64,000 nucleotides of DNA from positions 36,620,001-36,684,000 of the forward strand of contig CM060895.1 of assembly GCA_030762935.1 (NCBI GenBank), given 5' to 3'. Below, in pieces: positions 44,392-54,652 of this stretch (its first letter is position 1; every line of letters begins with the position of its first letter). The notes below the pieces were generated by a model. It had not been told where the DNA came from and ran no database searches. It worked only from the letters and a program-made list of their open reading frames with translations. Source of the stretch: Hymenopus coronatus. Taxonomy: Eukaryota > Arthropoda > Insecta > Mantodea > Hymenopodidae. The position numbers and the translations under genes are program-made.

Positions 44392-45017
44392 CTCCACCAA
44401 AAAATTCGACCCCGAGATTTCACCGGAAATATATGTTTTAAGGTCCCCTTTATCTAAAAAAGTATTTTCAGAAAAAGGTCCTTGTGTGTCCGTGTGTCAG
44501 TGTGTCTGTGAACACGATAACTCAAAAACGAAAAGTCGGTAAAATACCAAACTTGGTATTTCAGTTTAGAATCTTCCAGGGATACGACCCGAAGATTTTG
44601 AGAAAAATTTCCCACCCCAAACTACCCTTTGCAAGGAATTATTTTCGAAAATTTTGAAGAGCACATTAAAACACACAATTTATGTTGTATACATTTTTTT
44701 CTTGGAGTTGATCGTTTTTGACATATTCCTTGTTTTTGTTTTCAGGGTCGAAAATCTTAACTTTTCTCATACAGGAATTTGTCAAATCATGTCCATACAA
44801 ACAAAGGAACTTCAGTCATATAGTTACCAGCTTTTGACTATCACTTTAACCTATGCTACTCCCTTATTTCCTTTCTACTTACAAGGAAGAAAGTATTAAG
44901 ACTATTTCTGCTAATTTTTATAGATTAGCATGAAGTAAATAGAAGCATAAGCTTTTTAAGAATAGTTTGTTGCAGGGATATAGAGAAAGTCATGTGAATG
45001 GTACACATCAGATTTTT
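44392..45017 (+). mobile_element. HX1, 5'-truncated and internally deleted
   Basis: Starts at CTCCACCAAAAAATTCGACC, lacks about 250 bp in the middle (joined at TTTTGAAGAGCACATT) and ends with the hairpin plus CAGATTTTT. It shares its terminal T run with the next copy. Confidence 0.85.
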
Positions 45018-45906
45018 ACTTTCTCTACACGTACTATGTACATAGTGTATAGAGAAGGTGTTGCACTCCACCAAAAAATTCGATACCCAGATTTCACCGG
45101 AAATATATGTTTTAGGGTCCCCTGTATCCAAAAAAAAAATATTTTCAGAAAAAGGTCCGTGTGTGAGTGTGTGAGTGTGTGAGTGTGTCAGTGTGTCCGT
45201 GAACACGATAACTCAAAAACGAAAAGTCGGTAAAATACCAAACCTGGTATTTAAGTTTAGTATCTTCCAGGGATGCGACACGAAGATTTTGAGAATAATC
45301 CCCTCACCCCCAACTACCTTTTACATGGAACTTTTTTCGAAAATTTTGATTTTCTCAAAAATGCCTCTAATGATTTTGACTAAAATATCGTATTTTAAAG
45401 ATATTTACTTGACAAATGAAATGTATATTTTGAATTTTCTGGGAATAGCTTCTGAAAAGTACTTTATTCTGGATGAATTTTACGGTATTTTGAATTATTG
45501 CTAAACCGTAAGAGAAGGACAAAAACCTAATATACAAAAACTGTAGAGCACGTAAAACACACAATTTATGTTATATACATTTTTTTCGTGGAGTTCATCG
45601 TTTTTGAGACACTCCTTGTTTTTGGTTTCTGCTATGAAAAACTTTTCTCATACAGGAATTTGTCAACTGCTGTCCATACAAAAAAAGGAACTTCAGTCAC
45701 CTAGTAACCAGCTTTTGACTAACACTTTAACCTATGGTACTCCCTTATTTCGCTTCTACTTACAAGGAAGCAAGTAATAAGACTTTCTGCTATTTTTTTT
45801 TTTTTTTTTCTGATTAGCATGAAGTAAATAGAAGTTTAAGCTTTTTAAGAATAATGTGTTGCATAGATGTAGAGAAAGTCATGTGAATGGTACACATCAT
45901 ATTTTT
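45013..45906 (+). mobile_element. HX1 reference copy (candidate HINE/Helentron-type element)
   Basis: Full-length example. Order: T run 45013-45017; ACTTTCTCTA 45018-45027; palindrome TCTCTACACG...GTATAGAGA at 45022-45055, centred on TATGTACATA; CACCAAAAAATTCG block; TG-rich tract 45157-45195; ACTCAAAAACGAAAAGTCGG block; near-palindromic ATACCAAACCTGGTAT; CTAAACCGTAAGAGAAGGAC block; subterminal TAGAGAAAGT 45870-45879; hairpin CATGTGAATGGTACACAT 45880-45897; final T run. It encodes no transposase, so it must be mobilised in trans. Terminal asymmetry argues for a Helentron-type non-autonomous element; a MITE remains possible. The frame at 45175-45504 is the recurrent frame discussed in the findings, not a supported gene. 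Confidence 0.85.
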
Positions 45907-47099
45907 CTATTTCACGCTAAACAAATTAATAATTTGCATAAATTCCTTTATTACACATTTTCTTGTAGATAATACGGAAATAGGGCAGTACATTAGGTGA
46001 TAGTCAAACCTTTTAGCAGCTAGTTGATATTTGATGAGGTGATCTCGAGCTTCATTACGCGCCTTTTCAAGCGCAGCTACTTGATTTGCATGACAATATC
46101 ATTTTTGGAATATAATTTAATGTCACATTCTGAATCAAACTACTAATAACTATTTTAACAAAATACAGCAAATCATAAAACAATTTGTATATTATAACTG
46201 ACATTGCAATAAAACAATACATTTTTAAGTGTCAAAAGCGAATGAATTTGAATTCGTAGATTGTGTATAATCAATCACATTTCTGCCAAACATCTTTAAA
46301 CTTTCTATTTGTTGCTTAGAACTTCAGTAATTCTGGATGAGACATTTTCTCTGCTCTTTAAAACAGTTTGTGGCATACTTTGCAAACTATTTTATCTCCC
46401 TCTTATAGTGAAATACCCTAGAACAACCTCGTCCACATGAGGTATGAGTATGTTAACGGCAGGGGACACCTCGGTAACTGCGACCAAATATTGATGTATT
46501 GCGGCATATCCGATTGACCAATGGCAGAGTGTGCTGCGCATTCACACACCTAATCTAAGCAAACTTTGACGAAATCTCAAAAGCTGTCGCAGCCATATTG
46601 CCTCAGCAACCAATAGGAAAGGCTGAGTCTAAAACTGAACTAGAATCTGCAATCTCGCACCCCACGGGAAAAGGGTTGAGAGGAGGGGAAATCACAGGCT
46701 AGAACACAGCAAATGATGGAACTAAGCGCAGAAACGCCCGGAAGACCGTAACAGTATTACCAGATGGCAGCCCTGGCGCGCCACTGAGGCTATACAGGTG
46801 CCGGAGCGCCGTCGGAAGAATGCCACTACAACGACACCTATCAAGTTTTACTCGGAGCAAGCAATCGCGCCATCTGCCTGCACAGCACCTCAGCATTCGC
46901 CTAATCGGACCCAGGAAAACCACGGAAAAACACCAGGACCAGAGTGCACGGTCGACGGGGAGCGAACTGGGACCTCTAGAATGCCAGTTACAGACGAAAC
47001 CGCCTGATCCACCTGGCCCATATTCAGTCAATTTGTGTGTATTTTCTTCTAACATACTTTCCCTCATTCAATTCTGTACTGTGTAAGAGCGATTCACAG
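45907..47099. other. repeat-poor region, GC-richer at 46.4-47.05 kb
   Basis: Two CCAAT-like boxes (GACCAATGGC at 46516, AACCAATAGG at 46609) precede a GC-rich stretch (46640-47020) open in several frames on both strands. That could be a promoter and first exon or an unrecognised repeat. No protein family is recognised. Confidence 0.3.
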
Positions 47100-47100
47100 A

Positions 47101-47937
47101 TTTTTACTTTCTCTACACGTACCATGTACATAGTGTGTAGAGAAGCTATTGTAATGCCCCCAAAAATTCGATACCGAGATTTCACCGTAAATAAACGTTT
47201 TGAGACCCCTTGAATTCCAAAAAAAGCATTTTTAGAAACATTTACGTGTGTGTGTGTGTGTGTGGACAGCATAGCTCAAAAATGAAAACACCGTTAAATA
47301 CCAAACTTGGTATTTAAGTTTGATATCTTGCAAGGATGCGACGCGAAAATCCCCCCTCACCCCCAGCTACCCTTTACATGGATATTTTTTTTAAATTTTG
47401 AACATATAATTGTATATATATATTGTATATTAAAAATATTTACCTGACAAATAATATGTATATTTTGAATTTTTTGGGAATAGTCTCTGAAGACTGCTTT
47501 ATTCTGGATGAGTTTTACGGAACTTTGCATAACTGCTAAACCGTAAGAGATGGGCAAAAACTTACCACACAAAAAATGTAGAGCTCGTTAAAAACACACA
47601 ATTAGTGTTCTATACTTTTTTTCGTGGAGTTGGTACTTTTTTAGATATTCCTTGTTTTTGGTTTCAGCTTGGAAAAACTTATACTTTTCTCATACAGGAA
47701 TTTGTCAACTCCTATCCATATAAGCAAAGGAACTTCAGTCACATAGCAACCAGCTTTTGACTGCCGCTTTAATCTATATTACTCCCTTATTTCTATTTAC
47801 AAGTAATAAGACTATTTCTGCTAATTTTTCGTCGATTAGCATGAAGTAAATAGAAGCATTAGGTTTTTAACAATAATTTGTTGCAGAGATGTAGAGAAAG
47901 TCATGTGAATGGAACACATTAGGTTTTTGTACATGTT
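47101..47937 (+). mobile_element. HX1, full length
   Basis: From TTTTTACTTTCTCTACACG to GGAACACATTAGGTTTTT. TG tract at 47247-47262. An internal deletion at about 47400 replaces the CGATTTTGATTAAAAT block with TATA-rich sequence. Confidence 0.9.
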
Positions 47938-48151
47938 GACAATGTCCGTTACTGTATAGCTAGACCGGTGGGATGCACGTGACGTCATACATACGCGGGG
48001 TGTCACCCATGCACAGGCAACGTATATTAAGCCTCGAGGCAATGAAAGGCAATGATACTATAGTAATAGTTTCCCATTTGAGGAAAGAATAAATACTTTA
48101 AAACTGAAACCAATAAAAAGTCTAGAAAATGTTTACACCTCCCCCCTTAAA
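47938..48151. other. short unassigned spacer
   Basis: GC-richer at 47960-48030; a short block at 48085-48125 resembles HX1 (CTGAAACCAATAAAAAG). Confidence 0.3.
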
Positions 48152-48747
48152 AAAGTCTAATGTTTTCCATTCACATGCATTTCTCTTCATCTCTGTAATA
48201 AATTATTTAAAAAGCTTTACTTCTATCCACTTCATGCTAATCGAGATAAAATTAACAAAAGCTGTCTTATCACTAGGTTGCTTGTAAATAGGAGGGAAAT
48301 AAAGGAAAAGACACACCAGCCTTAAACAATAACCAAATCTTTTAAAAGCTGGTTACTATGTGATTGAAATGTGTTTCTTTGTATGACTAGGAATTGACAA
48401 ATTTCCATATGAAAAAAAGTGTAAGTATATTAATGCTGAAACCAATAACAAGGAAAATTTCGGAAATGGTAAACTCCACGAAAAAAAATCCGGCGGAGGA
48501 CGATGGATATTTTTTCGGTCGTAAAATTCCTTAGCATGGCTTTCTTCGGAAGGGAAGTAAATCCGTTGGTCCCTCAAGCCTGATGTAAGGGACCTCTGAG
48601 CAAATTTCAGCGGTCTTTCACGCCCAGTACAGAATAGGACGCTGGGAACCACAGTAGTGAAACAAGGTCCATAAACAAAACTCCATTTCCATTTCGACGA
48701 AAAAAAATGCATATGATACAAATTGTCTATTTTAACGAGATCGACAT
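48152..48747 (-). mobile_element. HX1 3' part interrupted by SINE-D
   Basis: HX1 from AAGTCTAATGTTTTCCATTC to AACTCCACGAAAAAAAAT, a SINE, then HX1 again (ACGAAAAAAAATGCATATG) until about 48747, where it is truncated. Confidence 0.8.
48490..48696 (+). mobile_element. SINE-D with exact 12-bp target duplication
   Basis: The SINE body (GGAGGACGATGGATATTTTT to CTCCATTTCCATTTCG) is flanked by ACGAAAAAAAAT at 48478-48489 and 48697-48708. The tRNA head is missing, so this is a 5'-truncated insertion made by LINE-type retrotransposition. Confidence 0.9.
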
Positions 48748-48945
48748 GATACCCTTGAACCTATAGGGAATACGTAATATAGTAATTTATTTATGATTAA
48801 CATGAAGTAGATAAAAGAATTAGCTATTGTAAGAATAGTTTGCTGCATAATAGATGAGAAAGTAATGTGAATGGAACACATACGATTTTTTTTTCAGAAC
48901 ACTCATACTTTTCTCAAATTAAAAGTCGTTCGTCGTGTTTCTTCC
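48748..48945 (+). mobile_element. HX1 3'-end fragments in tandem
   Basis: 48748-48895 ends with GAATGGAACACATACGATTTT. 48896-48945 is another small internal piece (CATACTTTTCTCAAATT). The next copy follows head to tail. Confidence 0.7.
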
Positions 48946-48947
48946 CT

Positions 48948-49856
48948 CTTTTACTTTCTCTAGCCCGCATGTACAAGGTACATAGTGGATAGATAAGGTA
49001 TTGTATTCTACCCAAAGGCTCGATGTTGAAATTTTATCGGAAATATTGTAAATACATTTTACAATAACTGAAATTACTTATGAACCCAAATAATTTATAC
49101 ATTTATTAAACTCTTTTGGGATACCCCAAGTTAAAAATGTTTTTTTTGAAAAATATGTGTGTGTGTGCTTGTGTGTGTGCGAGTCTGTGGATAGCATAGT
49201 TCAAAAACGAAATGACCGTTAAATATCAAACTTGGTATTTTAGATTAGTATCTTCCAAGGATGTGACACGAATGATTTCAAGAATATCCCTCAATCACAA
49301 ATTACCCTTTACATGGAAACATGTTTCAAAATTTTAATTTTCTCAAAAATGGCTGTAAGTATTTTGATTAACATCCCGTATATTACATCCCAAATAAAAT
49401 GTATATTTTGAATTTTCTGGGAATAACCTCCGAATTTTCTGGATGAATTTTGCCGAATTTTGCTTAACTGCTAAACCGTAAGAGATAGACAAAAACTGCA
49501 CAAAAATGTAGATCTCTTCAAAAGACACAATTTATGTGCTTTGCGTTTTTGCTGTGGAGGTAACCGTTTCCGAATATTCCTTGTTATTAGTTTCACTTGT
49601 AAAGCACATATACTTTTCTCAAAGAAGTAGTGTCCGTTTTTCCTTTGTTCTACTACTGGCCAAGCAAAGAAGCAATTTGCAATGACAATCGCATAACGAC
49701 AGCTTCTAAAACATTTGAATATCAGTTTGGCCTTGTGCGTTCCCTTAGTTTCCTTCTACTTACAAGGAATTACGTAACAGGAGAATCTTTTGTAATAGGT
49801 TTGTTTGTAGAGCAGCAAGAGAAAGTCATATGAGTGTAACGCATCAGATTTTTCAT
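48948..49856 (+). mobile_element. HX1, full length, subfamily B, with small insert
   Basis: Starts CTTTTACTTTCTCTAGCCCG and ends CATATGAGTGTAACGCATCA then GATTTTT. An insert at about 49044-49115 contains the inverted pair TTGTAAATACATTTTACAA. TG tract at 49157-49180. Confidence 0.85.
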
Positions 49857-50100
49857 GCAAGTAACGCAATTAAAACGCATTTCCAAGGCCATCACGTAGC
49901 TACCCGTTCTTAAACGATTTGACTAACTCTTTAGTTTAGTGTATTCCCTTATTGCGCTTGAACCTAAAGGGAAATTTGCAATAAAACCATTTCTTCATGA
50001 TGAGCATAAAGTAGATAGAAGAATAAATTTTATAAGAATAGTTTGTTGCATAATAGATAAGGAAACTACTGTGAATGTAACACATGAGATTTTTTCAGAA
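49857..50100 (+). mobile_element. HX1 3'-end fragment
   Basis: Covers the last third only (ACGATTTGACTAACTCTTTA to GTGAATGTAACACATGAGA then T). It directly follows a complete copy in the same orientation. Confidence 0.75.
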
Positions 50101-50214
50101 GCAAACTCTACAAGGGTTTAGCTGGAACAAACAGATGTCCATGTTGAAACGATTACAGGTCTTAGAGGAATCCTTGGCCACGTGGCAGAAAAGAAGATAA
50201 TGGTTTTGCACGGA

Positions 50215-50253
<39 letters not shown>

Positions 50254-50540
50254 TAGAGAGAGAGAGCGTGTCAACTGGACCTATACGCCCTCCCTGTGTT
50301 AAAATGTTAAATGTTCCACACTGACGTCAGTGCTCGCGTAGTGAAAGGATTGGACTTGAGCCAGCTCTCAACTGTTCAGGGGATTATATATTATGAAATC
50401 AAGTCAGCTGAACCTCTGCCATACGCGTTCTTTGCACCGAGTAAACACAGCAGCCTCTCGACCACTAATCTGTACTTACAATAAAGCTTCATACCAAATA
50501 CAAACTTATTTTAAAGCGGGAATGTAATATTAAATGCATA
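50101..50540. other. spacer with (GA)n and a possible LTR
   Basis: (GA)n at 50217-50268 with GATA interruptions. The rest is covered by the promoter-like entry. Confidence 0.5.
50300..50495 (+). promoter_or_regulatory. CRE-like site and AATAAAG, possible solo LTR
   Basis: CTGACGTCAG (50321-50330), an AT-rich TATATATTATG (50385) and CAATAAAG (50479) lie in the same order as in the 34.2-34.6 kb candidate. The distances and lack of a partner leave this tentative. Confidence 0.25.
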
Positions 50541-51395
50541 TTTACTTTCTCTAGCGCATATATACAACGTACATAGTACATGGAGAAAGCATTGTATTCC
50601 ATTCGAAAATTTACACAGAGATTTCATCAGAAATATATGATTAGGACACCCTAAATCAAAAAAAAAAAACATTTTTAGAACATGATCACTGTGTGTTTCT
50701 GTCTGTGCCTGTGTGCGGAAAACATAACTTAAGGCCCACGCCGTAGCCGAGAGGTTAGACCACTCGCCTCTCACCTAGACGGCCTGGGTTCGATCTCAAG
50801 CGACTGCATGTAAGATTTGGGGTGGACAAAGCGGTGCTAGAGCGGCTTTTCTCCGGTTTTCCCCGCCATCCTATTCCACCGGTGCTCCATCATCATTCAT
50901 GTATCATCAGTGTCACCGCCTGCGGTGCCATAAATATTTAAAGCGGGCGTTAAACACTACAAAAAAAAAGCGTAACTTAAATAGCCTCTGAAGTTCTCTT
51001 CATTCTGAATGGGTTTAGCATAACTGGTAAGACGTAAGAGGTGGGCAAAAACTTACTGCACAAAAATGCAGATCTCACTATTCCTTGTTATTGGTTTCAG
51101 TTTTTTTAAATATGTATACTTTTCTCAAACAGGAAGTCGCCGTGTTTCTTTTGCTTTACTCCTAGCCAAGCAAAGAAGCGACTTTTAACAACAAGTCACA
51201 CTGCTTTAAAGATTTGACTATTTCTTTAGCCTAGTGTATTCCCTTATTTCCCTTCAACTTGCAAAGAAGCAAGTAATAAAACCATATCTGCAAATGCTTC
51301 TCTCAATTAGCGTGGAGTAGATGGAAGAACAATCTTTTGTAAGAAGTTGGAGGACAGGTAGAGAAAGCCATGTGAATGGAGCACATCAGATTTTT
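50541..51395 (+). mobile_element. HX1 interrupted by SINE-C
   Basis: Starts TTTACTTTCTCTAGCGCATA and ends GGAGCACATCAGATTTTT. About 250 bp following the microsatellite are missing at the SINE site: the SINE is followed by TAACTTAAATAGCCTCTGAAG. Confidence 0.85.
50733..50970 (+). mobile_element. SINE-C, second copy
   Basis: The head GCCGTAGCCGAGAGGTTAGA with B box GGTTCGATCTC is followed by the family body and an A9 tail. TAACTTAA flanks it at 50725-50732 and 50973-50980, a plausible target duplication (longer if mismatches are allowed). Confidence 0.85.
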
Positions 51396-52290
51396 ACTTT
51401 CTCTAGCCCCATATATACAATATACTATAGGGATAGAAAAGTATTGTATTCCACCCAAAAATTCGATACCGAGATTTCACCGGGAATACATGTTTTAGGA
51501 CCCCCTGTATCAAAAAAAAAAAAAGCATTTTCAGAAAAAGGTCCGTGTGTGTGTGTCCGTGTGTCCGTGAACACGATAGCTCAAAAGCGAAAAGTAGCTA
51601 AAACACCAAACTTTGTATTTAAGTTTAGTATCTTCCAGGGATGCGACACGAAGATTTTGACAAAAATCCCCCCATCCCTAACTACGCTTTACATGGAACT
51701 TTTTTCGAAAATTTTGATTTTCTTAAAAACGACTCTAACGATTTTGATTAAAATATCATATATTAAAGATATTTACCTAACAAATAAAAGGTGTATCTTG
51801 AATTTTCTGGGAATAGCTTCTGAAGACCTGTTTATTCTGGATGAATTTTGCTTAATTTGGCATAACTAGTAAACCGTAAGAGATATACAAAAACTTACTA
51901 TACAAAAATAGTTGTTAAAATACACAAGTTATGTCATATACATTTTTCTCGTGGAGCTTACCGTTTTCGAGGTATTCATTTTTATTCGTTTCAGTTGTGA
52001 AGTACTTATACTTTTCTCAGACGGGAGTGTCCGTTTTTCTTTTGTTCTACTCCTGGCCAAGAAAAGAAGCGTTTTGTAAAGACAATCGCATAACGACAGC
52101 TTTTATAACATTTGACTATTGGTTTAGCCTAGTGTATTCCCTTATTTTCTTCCTAATTATACGGAACTAAATAATAAGAACATTGTGCTAATGAGTACCT
52201 CGATTAGCAAGGTGCAGAGAAGAAGAATCGTATGTATGAAGTTTGTAGAACAGCTAGAGAAAGTCATGTGAGTGTAACACATCAGATTTT
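51391..52290 (+). mobile_element. HX1, full length, subfamily B, tandem
   Basis: Shares its first T run with the end of the preceding copy (CATCAGATTTTTACTTTCTC). The 5' palindrome is CCCCATATATACAATATACT then ATAGGG. It ends CATGTGAGTGTAACACATCA then GATTTTT and is itself followed head to tail by a further 5' fragment. Carries the longest version of the recurrent open frame (51321-51869). Confidence 0.9.
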
Positions 52291-52350
52291 TACTTTCACT
52301 ACCACTTCCTTATAGTAAGTATAGGAAGTATTGTATTCAGCCAAATCAAA
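52286..52350 (+). mobile_element. HX1 5' fragment
   Basis: The first 60 bp only (TTTTTACTTTCACTACCAC, TATTGTATTCAGCCAAA). It shares the T run of the complete copy before it. Confidence 0.75.
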
Positions 52351-52359
52351 ACTGATTTT

Positions 52360-52705
52360 AATTTATGGGCGCCTTTTAATTGCTGTGGTTGTCAACGTCC
52401 CATTCTACAAAGTCCCTTAAATTTTGTGTAGAAACCTCTTTATCAGACTCGAGGTTCTTTTAGTTGCCAAAAATCTACGACACGGGACCAACGGCTTTAC
52501 TTCTCTTCCGAAGAAAGTCATTCTAAGGACTTTTGCGCCCGATTTGAACCACAGATTTTCCGGTCTCTAGCCGGTGCTCTAAGCACACTGGCAACATGCG
52601 GGCACAGCATTAAATTCCTCAACTGAAAACCAGTATTTGAACCACGGATCTCCCGGTCGCTCTAACCACTGAGCTACCATGGCAACTGCAAGTCGCCATT
52701 GGGGT
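52360..52705 (-). mobile_element. SINE-D body with two tRNA-like heads
   Basis: The minus strand shows SINE-D body sequence at 52372-52535. One tRNA-like head lies at 52545-52610 (GGTTCAAATC-type B box) and a second at 52635-52695 (GGTAGCTCAGTGGTTAGAGC with B box GGTTCAAATAC). It is probably a composite of two insertions. Confidence 0.6.
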
Positions 52706-52787
52706 GTGCCACCAAATAATTTTAAATCACCTTGTGTTTTACCGGAAAACTTGAGATTCAGTTGAGAAATTTAATGCCATAGCAGCA

Positions 52788-52870
52788 TATTGGCATGGTA
52801 GCTCAGTGGTTAAAATCACCGGTTAAAGACCAGTAGATACGTGGTTCAAACCCCGGCTATAGCATTGAGT
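52788..52870 (+). repeat. tRNA-like SINE head
   Basis: ATGGTAGCTCAGTGGTTAAA and GTGGTTCAAACCCC are spaced like A and B boxes. It is inverted relative to the similar head at 52635-52695, so the two could pair. Extra bases in the anticodon arm region make a functional tRNA unlikely. Confidence 0.6.
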
Positions 52871-53169
52871 TTTTCATTCTGACTATCTAACATTAAATAT
52901 TTATTTAGCAGTGGTGCGAAAAAAGCCGTTTATCTGTAAGTGCTTAACACACTTCAGACGGCTTACGAATGGTCATAGTGTTGACACTTTTCTGTGGCAG
53001 TCAGTACTGACTTGCCCGTTGTTTATGTTCAGGTGATGGATCACGTGTTGACTGTCTCTTGTTACTTTTTATAATCCACAAGCATTTCATCAAAGGACGT
53101 TATCTTTCGGACAATATTTATTGCTTTGTTTGTGATCAAAGTCCAACAGGTGTTACTGGATAAACGTGG

Positions 53170-53900
53170 AGAAGAGAGCTTTGAAAGACAGTTTTCTAGA
53201 GACAAAAGTAGCAATTTCCATACTGAACTCCAATGAAATATATGTTATACTTTCTTGAAAACTATACAAGTCATAATAATGAAAGTTATACTACTTATAA
53301 AGCAACTTCTTATAATTCAGAAACCATAGTCAAAACATAACTTAGTTTAATAATTATTAACTTTAAGTAAAAAAGAAGCTTTGCAATCATTTTCACGTAT
53401 TTTCTTTAGGTGCTTTTGCTCCTAAATAATTAAAGTGAGACATTTCACACCTTATATTCACCTCAAAAACGTGGTATAGCTGATGAAAGGTTAGGAAATG
53501 TTAACTTTAATTAGGAATTTTAAAAATATATATAATTATGTACATTTATTTTAATTTTTGTAGGGATTTAATGTTTTTATTTCCTGTTTATTTATTTATT
53601 TTTAGAATTTCATGTACAAGTAACATAAAAATTTTCACCGGCTCTTTAGAGCAATACCAAAATGATTCAGAAAATCATTACCTAAATGTAAAACATTTTG
53701 CAAATTTGCTTGTTAATTGAAATCAATAAGTTAGTAATTATTAACCTAAACTATGATTTGATTATGGTTTCTGAATAAGAAGTTTTTTATCAGTGGTAAC
53801 ATTTTTTGCATAGCTTTTAAGAAACCTTAATATATATTTCATAGAAGCTCAACATGATCATTGTTGCTCTCAAGTGTCCTAAAAGCAAAATAAAACATTC
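53170..53900. repeat. foldback element with about 200-bp inverted arms
   Basis: The left arm (about 53170-53395) is the imperfect reverse complement of the right arm (about 53695-53900). Matching blocks include AACCATAGTC/GATTATGGTT, AATAATTATTAA/TTAGTAATTATTAACC and AATGAAATATAT/ATATATTTCAT. The central 300 bp hold a short open frame (53538-53720) that is probably chance. No transposase. The exact ends were not found. Confidence 0.65.
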
Positions 53901-54440
53901 TGCGGACGCTTGAGAATGTATCAATTTGATCAAAAGTACCGAAAAATATGTTTTTGCAGAATAAAATCATATGGACTCTAAACTTTAAGAAAATGTCTCG
54001 TTTTTCCCACTTTATGCACTTTAACTACCAATTATCTGCACATTTTTCCAACACTTTTCCATACTCAAAATTTTTCATATGATGCAATTTTTCACTAATT
54101 TGTTTCTAAATGTTTATTTTACCTTCAAAAGCATATTAAAGATAATAGTAATATACTTTTTATATGCTTCCATTTTGAGAAATAAATTACTACATTTTCA
54201 AATTCAAGAGTTACGGAGATTTATAAACTCATTTTCTGTAAAACTGGATTTATTATCTGAATACCTTAAAAATGCATCACGTGACTAATTTTTATTACTA
54301 CGGTGAATATAGATAATACAAAGTATTATTTAAATAACCAAATGAACTAAAATTTTAATACATAGTAAAAATATCACTATTGTATGATAATGATATGAAT
54401 TTCAATAAAATATCTTACATATTCTGGATTTACAATGCAT
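53901..54440. other. AT-rich spacer
   Basis: A 69-codon plus frame (54079-54288) has no motif. Nothing else is recognised. Confidence 0.35.
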
Positions 54441-54570
54441 CACGATGACATAGGCGGTTTCGTCTGTGGCCCGTAATCAGGAGGCCGCGGGTTCGATCCT
54501 CGTGCCTTGCCTACCTGACTCATAGCGAATGTTGTGTAGGTTTCTGAATGTCCTATCCCTCCAAATAACA
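54441..54570 (+). repeat. tRNA-like SINE fragment
   Basis: ATAGGCGGTTTCGTCTGTGG and GCCGCGGGTTCGATCCTC resemble A and B boxes. The body after it matches no other SINE in the window. Confidence 0.5.
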
Positions 54571-54587
54571 TGAGGTCTTTCTATGAA

Positions 54588-54652
54588 TATTACTTTCTCT
54601 ACTAATAACTAGGTACATACATATTATTTAGAGAAGGCATTGTATTTATCAA
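54588..54652 (+). mobile_element. HX1 5' fragment
   Basis: First 65 bp, with a decayed palindrome (ACTAGGTACATACATATTAT). It meets the next copy head-on. Confidence 0.65.

Noticed and set aside
45022..45055. HX1 5' palindrome as a transcription terminator or operator
   Set aside because: It recurs at the same place in every HX1 copy and is best explained as a structural part of the element.
46699..47067. 122-codon minus-strand frame as a gene
   Set aside because: Several overlapping frames on both strands are open in this GC-rich patch, and none has recognisable content.
51321..51869. 182-codon open frame as a gene
   Set aside because: It lies across an HX1 copy, passes through a variable TG tract, and matches no protein family. 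Related frames in sister copies are broken at different points.
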